A stretch of DNA of 64,000 bases from Chamaecyparis obtusa (GCA_027943335.1 BSBK01008428.1:684501-748500); one strand, 5' to 3'; shown: positions 37,563 to 49,870, counted from the first letter of the stretch. A program made the numbers and translations. The notes: a model not told the origin generated them from the letters alone.

Positions 37563-38719
37563 TCATTTACCTCTGTCAAATGTTTGATTCTCATCATTTA
37601 GGAATATGATCATTCTGTAGAACTTTCTTCCAAGCAATTGACCATTTTGAAACAAATTTGTATATTTCATGCCACTGTCATATTCTTTGCTGTCATTACA
37701 TCTATCATCTTGTGGCATTAAAAACTCATGCATTTTCTGAAAGGATCTATAATCTGAAAAAATTTCTTCGTACTCAAAGCACAGTGAACATTCATATGAA
37801 ACATTATATTCTTCACTATCAATCTCCTTAACATGTTCAAATAAGAACTCAACTGGCTGCATTGAAAATGTAAAACATTATGTCTCAATTTTATGCATAC
37901 CACACAAACATTCAAGCAAATCTCCACAAACTACAACTTGTGGCTTCATATTTAGTTCATCCCGGAAAACAACATCATGTTGGATTGAAAAAAGAAAATA
38001 CTCATTTTTAGCCTGATAACTTATATGCTCTTGTTGATTCACACCAACATCTTTAACTAACAGTGCATCAACACTTTCATAATCATCCCATGTTTGCAAA
38101 AATTAACATACCTCTGGCTGAAACAAATGATCTGATGTAAAATTTGAATCTCCTTTCAGCTCCATGTACAACACTTCAAAATGTGGTTCTGACAAATCAA
38201 CATGCCATTCATTGCACATGTTCTCATCTTGGTGCACATCTTCTTGGTGTAGATCATTTTTAGAAGAGACATTATCAGTGTTAACAACTTCCTCTTGACC
38301 AATCATTGATTTCATGCCATTGATAATATCATAAACTTCAATGTCCATGTCAAATAAGATGACATCCATTTCTGGTTTAAAGGAAAAATCAGACTGGGTC
38401 TCTACGTCATAAGAGGTACTTTCTTGAAAACTCTCAGAAGTCAGTTCATACAAATCTACCATTGACCCATCAGCATCAACTTCACACTCATTCTGATGGT
38501 TTTTAAGATCAACAACCTCACATGAAAAGTCACAAGATGCAATCACACAAATTGAAAAATCCATATTATCATTATTGTTAGCTGAAACAAAAAAATTTAT
38601 CTCTGTCAAATACAAATCAGCATCTTCACAGTCATATTCAACACATGATAAGTCTTCTTCCTTTTCAAAAGACTGCATATAAACCATTTCTTTATCTTCA
38701 CAAATATCAAGGTCATTGT

Positions 38720-39091
38720 TGTTAGATTAGGTTAAAGACTAATCTCCCAAGAACACCTGCATGCATAACCCTGTCACATGGAAGAAGCAAAGCACAAAAG
38801 CAAGAAAAATTTATGGAGGCCAAAAAGCCAGAGACATCTTATGGACATGTAAAGAGAAATTGTATTCCAAGATTATCTAAAAAGAATGTACAAAGGGTTC
38901 AACCATATAGGTGAACAATAAAACCCTAAAGCTATAAAGCAAAAAATAAAGCTAGGTTGCACATTATAATTAATAAATATATCAATTATAATGCACCTAA
39001 AAGATAGCTTAAGTAACTAGAGTAATAAATGACTTAATTAATTAAACCAAAGTGATTTAATTAATAAGCATAAAGTATGATTACTCTACCA
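38720..39091 (-). repeat. 3' LTR of element G
   Basis: 372 bp starting TGTTAGATTAGG and ending CTCTACCA. In element sense it lies directly downstream of the polypurine tract. Confidence 0.92.
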
Positions 39092-41056
39092 CCCCCCCTT
39101 AAGCGTAGCTCAAGAGGGAAGCTAACCTAGCATAGCTATGAAAGCAGAAAATGGGTCCCGGTAACAAGGCTTGATCAGGTACCCAGTACAAGAAATAAAC
39201 TAGATGAAGGAAACAAAGCCTCCAATCTAGGGAATGTCCCAGAGAAAGGAACAAGAAAGAGCATGAAGCATCTTCGAAGCATGAAGCTGCAAACACTATC
39301 AGAAGAAACTGTTGGAACCCCCACTGAAATAGTGCATGACCAGGTAGAGAAGACAAAGTCTGAAGAGCTGATCAATCGAAGAGGTGGCCTCCAAAAGTAG
39401 GAATGAATGAGTGTCTATATAGTAGATGATCCATCTCACCGAAATGCATAGGTGCCTAGCCATTGCATCCGCCTAGTACATAGGAACAAAAATTGTATAC
39501 GTAGATCACTCAATCGAACCAAGGAAGCAATAGAACCAACAGGTGAACCCCCTCCCATAATGCTAAATAGGGAGAGGGGTGACAGGAACACTGAAATGCA
39601 ATGCCAGAAACATCTGCAAGAAGAAGAATCAGGAACACCAACCATGCAATAGAAGTACAAGCACAGGATAAAGGGCGGTGTCATAGACACATAGCATGGG
39701 TTAATGTCGTGGAAGGTACACTCACTTGACAAAGGTGGATGAGCACAAAAGGCAAAACATCATAACCCCCATGGCACTTTATAATTGAGTGCGAGTACAA
39801 ACAAACACAAGGTGTACAAGATCTCAGATATGAAAAAGTAGGCACTTTATCTCAGTGTGTTTACAGAAAAGAGAATGCAACAGAAAAGAAGCATACAATG
39901 CTCAGAAGTCAGAAAGAAGAGTGAGCCAGAAGAACAGAAGAAGAGATCACAAGACCTGTAGAACCCAAGTAATCTGCCAGAGTGCAAAAGTGCAAAACTC
40001 AGAGGAGAGAAAACCTAGAGTAGAATCTAGATAAAAGACCCCTACAACTGAATAACTCACAGAACCAGCTTTCCAACGATATATGGTGAGCCCAAAAAAG
40101 AGTCCGGATGAGTGAGATATGGCTCCTGGAAGGCAAAAAATAAACATCACCTTTGATAGCAAAAAACACTGTCAAAACAGCAGAGCCAAGAACTCTAACC
40201 TCCATAATTGGAAAGAGCTTTTCGACGATATAAAGAAGTCCAAAAAAGACCTCCGTATGCTCAAGATATTGCAAAAAAGGCCCAGTTACCGCTAAAAATA
40301 GAGCCCTAAAAAAAACATGCAAGTTTTTTTAAAAAAAAATTAAAAAGCATGTCTGTTGACATCATACTGACATCAGCAGAGGGCCTGGGGGCTGAATCAG
40401 TAAGCCCTTGGTCATGTGGGGGACCAGGGGGCTGGTGCTAGCTGCTGGGGGCCAGGGGCTGGTCCCCCATAGAACCTCAGCCTAGCAGAAGGGGGGGCTG
40501 AGCTCGGGTGGAGCGCAGCGGAGGGCCCGCGGGTAGCGGTGACAGCAGCGCTGCTAGCAGTGGCGATGACTGCACAGAGCAGTGGACGGTGGCGGGGGCC
40601 GTGGGAGGGTGGAGGAGGGGCCGCGGGAGGTGCGGTCTGTGGTGGCACAGTGTAAGCAGCGGGCACGGGAGCGCGAGACTGCGGAGGTTGTGGTGGCGGC
40701 GGTGGCCACTGTGGGCGGTGGCCGCTCAGTGGCTGTGCAAAAAACCCAAAAAAAAATTATTTTTTTGATTAAAAAATCATCGTCTCGATCCATGTGCCAG
40801 GCCGTACGGCCTGGTACCCAAAAAAAAATTTGCCTCAAATTGCAAAGGTGTCCAAAATGGACAAATTTTATATGGATTCTAGGGTTTTTGGGCCTTCTGG
40901 ACGCAATGGTGGCATCCGTTTTTCCTCAAAATACCCCCAAAAAAAAAATTTAACGTCCTGCAGAGAATACCAGAACTAAAATTTTTTGAAACCCTCCTAC
41001 TTTTGAATCACTTCAACAAGACACGAACAGCGAGCAGCAAGAAAGCTCTGATACCA

Positions 41057-41428
41057 TGTTAGATTAGGTTAAAGACTAATCTCCCAAGAACACCTGCATG
41101 CATAACCCTATCACATGGAAGAAGTAAAGCACAAAAGCAAGAAAAATCTATGGAGGCCAAAAAGCCAGAGACATCTTATGGACATGTAAAGAGCAATTGT
41201 ATTCCAAGATTATCTAAAAAGAATGTACAAAGGGTTCAACCATATAGGTGAACAATAAAACCCTAAAGCTATAAAGCAAAAAATAAAGCTAGGTTGCACA
41301 TTATAATTAATAAATATATTAATTATAATGAACCTAAAAGATAGCTTAAGTAAATAGAGTAATAAATGACTTAATTAATTAAACCAAAGTGATTTAATTA
41401 ATAAGCATAAAGTATGATTACTCTAACA
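41057..41428 (-). repeat. 5' LTR of element G
   Basis: 372 bp starting TGTTAGATTAGG and ending CTCTAACA. The primer site abuts it with no gap. Confidence 0.92.
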
Positions 41429-42745
41429 ATTGTGGCTCCATGAATCCTCTTCCTCAACCAATTCTTTATTGGGTCCAAGGACTGAAAATTTTTGGTTGTT
41501 ATCCTTTTGTGCAAAGGAATGCTCACAACAACTTTCATCTCCATCATAGCTGACACCTTGTTGTTCATAAAAATCTTCCTCAAACTGGACTGAGAAATCT
41601 ACATTATTGTACTGAAAGGAAGAAAGATCCATAGGCTGAATATAAACATCGTCCATCATGGATTCATCTTCAATGTCTTGACATTCATTGATCTCATCAT
41701 CAGCACAATAGTTAGCATTATCAATATCACAATCAGATTCAACACCAGCAAAGTAACTAGATTCAATATCGACAAAGTCTGATAGAGCTCCCTCATTTGG
41801 CGCTTCAAAATCATCACCCGATAAATCAGTTTCCCCTTCCTTATTTTCCACATTTGACTACAAGCCACTTGTCTCTGCAACCCCAAAAATGGAACAACTA
41901 GTTACAAATTTATTAGGTATGTATCCGCTATAAACATTTATCTCTTCCTTGAGAGCATCATAACATTCCTTGCTAACCATACTGACATTAATTTGAGGAG
42001 CAACTGCTTTCTGAATATGTTCTTCACTCACATTTTGAGTTGAAACACCATTTGAAACATAGTTAGTAAAATCAGCCGGCATGAAAACATCTTGGCATTT
42101 GTCTTCATTTCTTGGTCCATACTCATCTAAAGCATTTGATTCATCATGAAAATGATCTTTAGTATATGCACAACCCCTTGGGACAATTCCATATAATAAA
42201 TTATTTTCAATATCTACTATTGTCATGAAGGCATGATGCAGATTTTTAGGCCTTTTATCTCTTAACAAGTAACTCATCTTTTTGCCAAACACCCCCAAAT
42301 AAACAACCAAACATACAACATCATTTGGTCATAATTCCATTGGGATTTGACCCAATACTTTTGCAAATCTGAGATTGAAAGGAGGAACCAACTCACCATT
42401 CTTTATTTGTATCTCCATGAAGTTTTTTATCATTGCAACTGGATCAACCTTTTCACCAAACTGTTCCATAAAAGACAACCTTAACTCTTCCCATGAAGAT
42501 ATGGAACAATCCGACAAGAAAGAGAACCAACACCTTGCATCTTCTGCCAAAGATTGGATAAACAACCTCATGATGCTATCTTCATATTCAATATCAAAAT
42601 CCTCCATCAAATCCATGAATTTTCTAAAATGTTTTTTAGCATTCTCCTCTTTCCCACCACTGAATTTTGGCAATTTTTCTCGGATTTCGGATGGAAAAAA
42701 ATTTGGGTATCCACTAATGTCTTCAAAATTTAGAGCTGGATACAA

Positions 42746-43450
42746 CTTAATTATGAAACTCTGTCTATTACACTATTGTAACATCTTATTAGATATGGTT
42801 ACAATTGAACACACACAAGGCTGGAAATAGTCAAAGTATATTTCCACATGCCTTCATAACCATTTCAATTTGATCACACAGAGCTTGATCAAACTTCTCA
42901 GAAAATTTGCATAATATAGAAGAACAATGAAAGCTAGAGATAACTGTAGCATAGTATGCAAATAACATTCAAGTATTTTTCCCTTTTAACTAGTGCTGAT
43001 ATCACTTTATAGGGAAACCATTTGTGTATTCTTCTCCCAAAAATATGAAGATTACCTGGACCAGGATTGCAATGGCTGCTCCTTTTCCTCTTGACTAGAA
43101 ATGAGGCAAATCTAGAGCATCTTTTATAGCTTCATCAGGTTCTTTTTTTCATAGAGTCACCACCTCTTTGCAGAGGAAAATATTTTAATTATTCTTGTAA
43201 TTCTTTCAAATGAACTTTTCATTCAGCACTGCTGCAGAAACCAGAGTCACCATCCAATACAAATTGGGAAATATTTTTATGACAATTTGCAAGGACAAAC
43301 CCTTTGCAAAATCACCTTCACGAGATAAAACTGACTCTATGAAAATCTAGACAAGTCTAACTAGGCTGAAAATTAAGAAGGCAAGGAGCCATGCTCAATT
43401 GAAACCTTATTAACTATGCATTTAATACTCATTCCCCAGTAGAGTCGCCA
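42746..43450 (-). other. Leader of element F with primer binding site
   Basis: Noncoding leader between the 5' LTR and the gag frame. The primer site is minus-strand TGGCGACTCTACTGGGGA, beginning at 43450 and three bases inside the LTR. The plus-strand decamer AGAGTCRCCA occurs at 43441 and twice more in the leader (43153-43162 and 43243-43252). Confidence 0.75.
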
Positions 43451-45611
43451 ATTTTTTAGCTCCTTTTCATGTAGAATCACAATATGCTATCAAGCCTGAC
43501 TCTTTCACTTCCCGATTTCAGATTCTTATAGGGAAAAGGCTAATTGATAAGGACCAAGTCCTTCTTCACTTCGGGCTCCACAGACCTATGTGGGTATACC
43601 TCATACATGTTAAATCTGCATACACAACACTTTCTCATTAAACCCTTTATGCAAACATGAAGATTGGTGGATTATGACAAGGATATTCATCCTTCTTCTC
43701 TTCAAACCCAGAGGCTCAAGCAGGATAACCTATTGATTTTCTCTTCAAGGAATCACCCGAATGAATTGTACTTCTTGAATACAATCAAACATGAATGTTC
43801 ATAATAACAAGAAAGTAAAGTTGAATAGATCTTAAAAATTGATGATGAAACTGCAAGGCAACCCAGGACCAGTGCCTTATTCATTAGGCAATAGAGTCAT
43901 ACAAATGTATGTTCCTAGAAAACCTTAACCTCAAACTCAAAGAAACCAAGTGAAATGCCTTGTAGATCACTCCTTTCACTCCAGTTCCTGGACATCAAAT
44001 TCATATACAAATCTAGAATTCTCAGAATTCGAAGTCAAGACTTACTCCCTCCTTGAGGAAAACTCAAACTCAAACCCATAGATACCTTGTAACTAGTATA
44101 CTGGCATGCCTTATAGGTCAATACACAAGAATTAAGATCATCAATACAAAGACATCAAACAAACTGAATTGGGCTTCTGTTGTTTTCATTAAAATTTATC
44201 TGTAAATATACATTTGCAAAACAAAGAAACACAGAAAACAAAAACACCAATGCTTAGAAGCTGCTCTACAACATAAATTTCAACATCCCTTTACAATTGA
44301 GAAGAAAACAAAGATATAGCAAAAATGTGGTCAGTTCAAAAACCCACTGATAGCTGTCTATCCTTGGCCTAAAAATATCTCCAAGTCTTCTCACTATGAC
44401 CTGCAACTGATTCTGAAAAATGATCTGATTCCTGCAATCATGTCTTCAACAAACTGATCTGATTCTTGTCCTTGAAATTTCCAGCTCATACTGCTCTCAT
44501 CCATTTTACTGAAACTGAAAATAAATGTCTCCATCATATTCCTCATTCTGAGACCTTTCCGCTGATATATAACACTTATATATTCTGGCCAAAAATGAGT
44601 TTCTGAGAAAATTTTCTGTGAGCAACTCTGGTCATTTAAATTTTGCAATTTTAGCCTATAGTTCAGACTATATCAAATTCTAAATCCCTTTAAATTTGAC
44701 ATTTTTAATCATTTTCTGCATTTTCCATAGAATGGACCAGAATCTGCCACTTATCATATGCTAACTGGGTGCTCGGACTTTCCATGGCTTAACCATCCTA
44801 TTTAGAGAATTGGTGACCAAATGACTCTATAAGTCTCTGAATAAAATTCCTAACTACAGTTACCTCTGGCGACTTGGTGAGTAACTTTATTTTCTGAATC
44901 GTAGAATCCATCTTTGACCTCGGGTTACATCCAGCGAACAAGCGACCATACCCATTCTCGTAATCGCAGAATGAAACTACCTAACCATCAGCTATCTGGT
45001 GACTCAGTGACTGAAGGCTTGCCGAATCACGGAAAGACTAGGGCTAAACCATTAAAAATCAGTGAACTGGCGAATGAGTTATCTCCAATTCGTGGAATGG
45101 TCAGCCCCTAACCGCTAGCATTTAGTGACCTCACGACTGACGGTTAGCAGACCTCTAACTCTGAATCGCATGAAGTTTCATTGACTGTCAACCTCATCCT
45201 GTGAATGCGTGAGTGTCTGCCATGTGTCCATCTCATCCACCATCAACTCTCTGCAAAACTTTCTCCTCTTAGGTGCGGGCATAGAAATCAAGGTGGGCGC
45301 ATGAACAATCAAGCATAGTTTCAAACATTTGATTTACCTTTGTTGTTTGTTGAGTTGTTTATAAACAGTTTGCAGCTAATTCTCAGGATCAATGTGGGAT
45401 ATTAACTTTTCATGTTTTAAAGACTTGTTCACATTTTCAATTAAAATACGGGGTCCCACCATGCATAGAGACCACCAACTAAGTACGCCCACCAAGAGCC
45501 TCTGCTCTTCTATTTACAATGAATGAGAGTGTTGTGATATAAAAACATTAAAAAAATTATTTACCCACTGCATGTGGGATATATCCATAGAATGCCTTTG
45601 AAGGAAACGTG

Positions 45612-45810
45612 CGTGCAGATCTCTTCATTCCTCCATTAGACTTAAGTCGTTAAGCATGCCCTCCATCTTTTTAGTAAAATGCGTCCCATATTGTTGCTTT
45701 AGTTTTGTTAACATGCACCCTTCGTTAAATGCATCTGGATTTTTATCAAGCAGCAATCTACGAGAAAATGTTTTCCTATAGAACCCTAAAAACACATCCT
45801 TATAAGACTC
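45612..45810 (-). pseudogene. CUL1: Captured cullin-1 fragment in the right LTR of F
   Basis: The minus strand reads SYKDVFLGFYRKTFSRRLLL, then DKNPDAFNEGCMLTKLKQQY and THFTKKMEGMLNDLSLMEE before a TGA. Plant cullin-1 has a matching FYRKKLARRLLFDK / LTKLKQQCGGQFTSKMEGM region in its central cullin domain. The open stretch of about 55 codons with no intron resembles a piece of mRNA. It lies in the element's sense direction. It is the most complete copy; the left-LTR copy has a 51-bp deletion here. Confidence 0.8.
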
Positions 45811-45959
45811 CGACTGGCGAGGAACTTGGCAACAGGAGGCATGAGAGCAATGGTTATGGGGACGCGGATGGGAAAAATTACCTTATTACATAGAAGTGCA
45901 AGCATCAGAACCCCGATTTCTCGCCTCCTCTTTCCCATCTCTAGTTCCATTCAGTATTT

Positions 45960-46110
45960 CTTCATCCCCAGGCCACCCATTTGCAACTTCATTTTCTTTC
46001 ATTGTTTCTTCCTTGGAACATTACTCTGTCCTAATGCAGAGCTAAACTTGTTCAAATTTACTTGCATCTCCCGAGTCTCTAGTTCTTTCTTTTGTTGATA
46101 CACAAATAGT
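45960..46110 (-). other. Possible further captured fragment, gene not identified (right LTR of F)
   Basis: Same KELETREMQVNLNKF and SNVPRKKQRKKMKL frame as the left LTR copy at 33477-33625. Parent gene not recognised. Confidence 0.35.
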
Positions 46111-46919
46111 GTGAGGCTCCTATGTGTATTTCCTGTATACACTGGTATCCTTCTAATATGTGCGTGGGTTAGCTGCCTTAACTCCTTACACATGAGCCCC
46201 ATTTTGGTTGGCTTATGTGCTGGCAAGCTACTCAGAACGGCGCAGGGCAGCTCCCTTACAATGCATAAGGCACTCACCACTACTAAGTGTGGGATTGCTT
46301 CCTCTATCATATGTGTGAAACCCCCTTCAAACATAGCGCATCCCATTTTCAACTCACATTGGTTATTAAAACACTTAGCGTTGGCATATATAGTGAATTG
46401 CATGAGGCATCCTTTGCTCTCACTTGGTTGCTCACCTTTATGGTGTGTGAGCCTCCAGCAGGTTGCCACGCAAGGTTCCCAAAATCACTTCCATGGTAGC
46501 ATCCCCTAAACAATTTCTCAAGCCCTATGGTTACACAGGCAGCTCCCTTTTGAATGCATGAAGCTCCTCTTTATTCAACAAGTCTCCACATGTATTTAGT
46601 GTGAGCTGGCAGTCTCCATTTAATGGTGTGTGGGTTTGTTTATGTACCCAGTGAACTGTACACGGTGGTGCATTGAAAGCATGGGGCATTCAAGCGGCTC
46701 CCCCTTCTAACGCTAGATTGGTGTACATATCACCCTTCACCAAATGGTTTACACACCAACACCCTTTCTCCTATTCCAATGAATGCTTAACGCGAACATG
46801 TTTAAGCATTGGATGAACCCTAGATAGCATATACTTCACATGGCCATCTTTGCGCAGGGAGTTTTACAATTGCAATTCCCTCTACAAACAGGGCACGCTT
46901 CCTCAATATCCAACATTGT

Positions 46920-47340
46920 CCAGCATTAGTGTATTTTGGTACTCCTTCGAAAATCACAATTGTTGCATTATTTAGAAGAGGACCATACATTACATAGATA
47001 TGTCTAGTGATCAATCCACAATCGGTTGTACACCAGCATACATCACTTGGCTTGTAATGAAAAGCATATTTGAATGTTGTGGCTAAGTAAACCATGTAAC
47101 CACCAGTAGTAAACGTATATTTGACAAATTTTGGCCCCCCATTTGAACAACACTGCACATTAGGACTGCTTTAGGCTTGCAGTCTACAATTCGTTGGGTA
47201 AGGGAATCAGATGAAAATCCAGCAAATACAACTGAATGGACAACACTAATGTGAGCACAAGCCAGCATTGCTATTGACATTTCTTTTAACATAGGCAAGT
47301 AAATTGCCATTGCATCTACTTTCTTCCCCTCAAAGTCACA
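46920..47340 (-). pseudogene. ACS: Captured acetyl-CoA synthetase fragment in the right LTR of F
   Basis: This copy keeps the family sequence better than the left one: [46 protein letters not shown] without the stop seen on the left, then TTGGYMVYLATTFKYAF and YGPLLNNATIVIFEGVP. A frame change lies between the two blocks. As on the left, the part of the enzyme between them is absent and there is no intron. Confidence 0.85.
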
Positions 47341-47623
47341 CTTTAATATTTTCTAACATTATACAAATTGAGCAATAGATGGTTGCCAGCTATGATAATG
47401 GTCTGGGAATCAGTTGTTAAGAACTTACCCCGTTTTCTCTAAAAATAAGTTCATGGCATCCCATCAATTTGCATAGGCCCATTACAATGTGAAGCCTCTA
47501 GTTAACTCACACTGGCTCCCATCAATTTCACACAGGGTGCCTCCTTTGGTTTAATGCTGGCTGCAGCAGCACATTCACAATGATCTCCCTTAGCACTGAC
47601 GTTGGTTCCTCCGCTCTCCATGT

Positions 47624-48228
47624 ATGATCCTTCTCATACTGTCTATTAATGGCATACAAATCAGCTAGAGCCTCTCTCAAAGTTGGAGTTATGGAGCTCA
47701 TATATAACTATGGTTCAATAGCATCAATGACAATGGATGCACTGTATATAGATGATGATCCAGGTTTGAATTGTTGACAGTAGTTATTTATGGAAAGCTA
47801 GATTTGTAGCTAGAGCTATGAGAGCTACCTCATACACAGTATCCTGTAGTTGAGGATTGTTGGTGGGGATGTAAGGTACCAAAAGGGATAGCTGCCAATC
47901 ACGTGCAAATTCAAACACCCATCTCATCAAGAGGTTCCATCCGGGCCTTTCCAGCTTCAATTGCAGCTAGTGCCCTTTTATGTTGTTGATGTTGAAGAAG
48001 CCAAACTATATGGTCATCTGCATCCCTGGGCTTTGCAATGATTACACCTTTAGGAAAAACTATATAGAAAAGTGGTTCCTCATAGGGAGCCTACTGCCCT
48101 CCTACACCACTACTCCCTGAGAAAGAAACATGTGCAAGCAGATAATCTTTGGCCTTGAAATGCTCAAATCCATTTATTGGAAGTTCACCTAATGCAAGGT
48201 CTTCATCTTTCCAAGTCACCCTACTCAT
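47624..48228 (-). pseudogene. VPS41: Captured VPS41 fragment in the right LTR of F
   Basis: Second copy of the fragment at 35140-35743, with the same two joined blocks (an N-terminal block ending in EPLDEMG joined to WVFEFA...VPYIP). Small differences from the left copy show both have drifted since F inserted. Same strand and order relative to the acetyl-CoA synthetase and cullin-1 pieces. Confidence 0.85.
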
Positions 48229-49813
48229 AACACTTATTGTGTAAGTTTCATTTGTTGCCGGCTACTGAAGATATTATGTACAAGGCATAGCATTTGATGC
48301 ACACCCCTCCAAGAGACCAAAAGGCAATCAACCAACTGAAATTAGAACCATAGTGCATCGAAAGATTGACCATATAATTCATTTTACATCTTTTAAAAAA
48401 CTATCAAATAGCACTAACTGGCTCCTGAATGTGGCTTTAAAAACTGACTGAACAACCTAACAAGAGGGTGCCACTGAGCATACACGCTAAATTCCAACAT
48501 CACAGTATGTTGGTCGGAGGAAAAATCATGAAGAGATCCGAGCTGAAAGATATCAATGACCAGACATGGCCACTTTAAAACCAATTATGTCTGCACTCAT
48601 CAAATCTGCACAAGTTGCTTCTGGATCCGGCTTTAAAAATGGACCAGATGAAACTTTCAAAACTTGGCATCTTGGAAATTGAATCACCTTCATACAGGGA
48701 ATATGAATCCCTGACTAGCTTCCCCAGAAATTCAAAATGCCGATCACAATAAATTGCCAGAGTCAGCCCATTAGATAAATTCAGAATATAAAACAGTGAA
48801 AATCATAGAAACTGAGTTTGGACTCGGCTTTGAAAACTAGTCAAAACATGACATCAGGATCAAAAACATAGGCATTTGTTCTTTGTCATATAGAGATACA
48901 ATTCTGCAATTTGGGCTCATGATGAATGACAGGGCGTATTTGGCAATCAGGCAAAGATAGCCTCTCAAAATTGCAAACTAGGAAACATAGTGAAACAGTG
49001 ATTTTTGCATACGGAATGACCCTGGGAAAGTATGCTAAAAGATTTGTCAAAACTTCTAACTCCGCATACTTGGAGTATTCTCAGAGTAGAACTTAGTGGT
49101 ACAACCTGTTCAAGCTCACCAATCACATATCAAAATTTATAACGTCACGAACAGGGGTATGGATCAATCTGCACATCTCACAACTTGAAAAACAACAAAA
49201 GTTGTGTTTGGAATTGTATTTGCAAACTGAGAAGATGGATTTGTCACGACCTCAAAATTGAAACATAGGAAGTATTTGACCCCTGAAATATGATGCAAAA
49301 GGAATTTTCTCAATAGGGTCAATTGGGTCAAAGATATGACTGGTCAAACAGGCCCTTCCAGAATTCTGAACAATTACACAAGTGCATGACAACAGCAAAC
49401 TACCAACTTTGAGTGGTTCGAAACCTAATCAAACGGATTCAAAATGACATGAAAATTGGAGCATAAGTTCTTTGATATGCATACTAAACATCCTCAAAGT
49501 GGTGGGTCATGAAACATTACTGGACAACATATATTCAAAGGTAAACTGGGCTACTTACACTGTTTGACACTTAGGCAGAATGTGCAAATTAACACTTGCT
49601 CAAAATAGGACTTCACCGAATGACTTGGGATGACAAAATAACATCATGTAATGCATGCACATACTGAATGGAGTGTGTAAAACACCTAGAACACCTTATA
49701 GGCTTCAAAATGACAGCCGGGTACATATGCATGAAAAGCATTGAAAGCTTCAAACTATAAAATTTTAACATGGTACTCAAAATCCATGTTGCATTTTTAG
49801 TCCCAACAGTATG

Positions 49814-49870
49814 CAAGTTGAAGAAAGCACTGTATAGACTAAGGCAAGCACCAAGGGCTTGGTATGCAAG
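49814..49870 (+). pseudogene. Element C reverse transcriptase, segment 3
   Basis: Only 57 bp survive between elements F and I. They encode KLKKALYRLRQAPRAWY, an unmistakable Copia RT block that follows directly from segment 2 once F is removed. It is followed by LDKYLL at 54157. Confidence 0.92.

Larger units (their letters stand above)
38720..41428 (-). mobile_element. Element G: small non-autonomous LTR retrotransposon inside element F
   Basis: 2,709 bp with perfect ATTGT duplications (38715-38719, 41429-41433) and two 372-bp LTRs (38720-39091, 41057-41428) that differ at about eight positions by eye, so it is fairly young. Minus-strand primer site TGGTATCAGAGC at 41045-41056 and polypurine tract AAGGGGGGG at 39092-39100. 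The 1.97-kb interior has no gag or pol. It includes a striking GC-rich island (40380-40740) and a perfect 18-bp palindrome (40797-40814). The open frames in the island are compositional and match nothing I know. Confidence 0.93.
37563..42745 (-). pseudogene. Element F gag plus long acidic protein (interrupted by element G)
   Basis: One frame of about 823 codons once G and its duplication (2,714 bp) are removed; the 41851-41423 and 38687-37563 segments then fall in the same frame. Residues 1-140 are a Ty3/Gypsy retrotrans_gag domain (REKLPKFSGG, AKKHFRKFMDLMEDF, ARCWFSFL, SWEELRLSFMEQF). The remaining roughly 680 residues are very rich in Asp and Glu, with many Cys and no recognisable protease, RT or integrase motif. 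In-frame stops at about 42329 (TGA), 41852 (TAG), 38101 (TAA) and 37880 (TAA) separate otherwise open segments. Function of the tail unknown; a capsid-associated or regulatory role is speculation. Confidence 0.8.
31020..49808 (-). mobile_element. Element F: giant-LTR Tat/Ogre-like element without pol, carrying host-gene fragments
   Basis: Flanked by a perfect GTATG duplication (31015-31019, 49809-49813). The LTRs are 6,304 and 6,355 bp, the interior 6,130 bp. The minus strand beside the right LTR has TGGCGACTCTACTGGGGA, the primer site that I recall for Tat/Ogre Ty3/Gypsy elements (attributed to tRNA-Arg). The interior encodes only a Gypsy gag followed by an acidic protein; no RT, integrase or RNase H is present. 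Both LTRs contain fragments of VPS41, acetyl-CoA synthetase and cullin-1. Without inserted G the element is 16,075 bp. It sits in the RT region of C. Mobility would depend on pol from an autonomous relative. Confidence 0.9.
43454..49808 (-). repeat. 5' LTR of element F (6,355 bp)
   Basis: From TTTTAGCTCC (TG lost) to AGTCCCAACA on the plus strand. It is 51 bp longer than its partner because of a single block near 45690 that lies inside the cullin-1 fragment and is missing from the left LTR. In the first 150 bp the two LTRs differ at roughly ten positions by eye. Confidence 0.9.

Noticed and set aside
40412..40953. Pro/Ala-rich and Gly/Arg-rich ORFs on both strands in element G
   Set aside because: They reflect high GC content with long open frames in several phases; no family resemblance and no consistent codon pattern.
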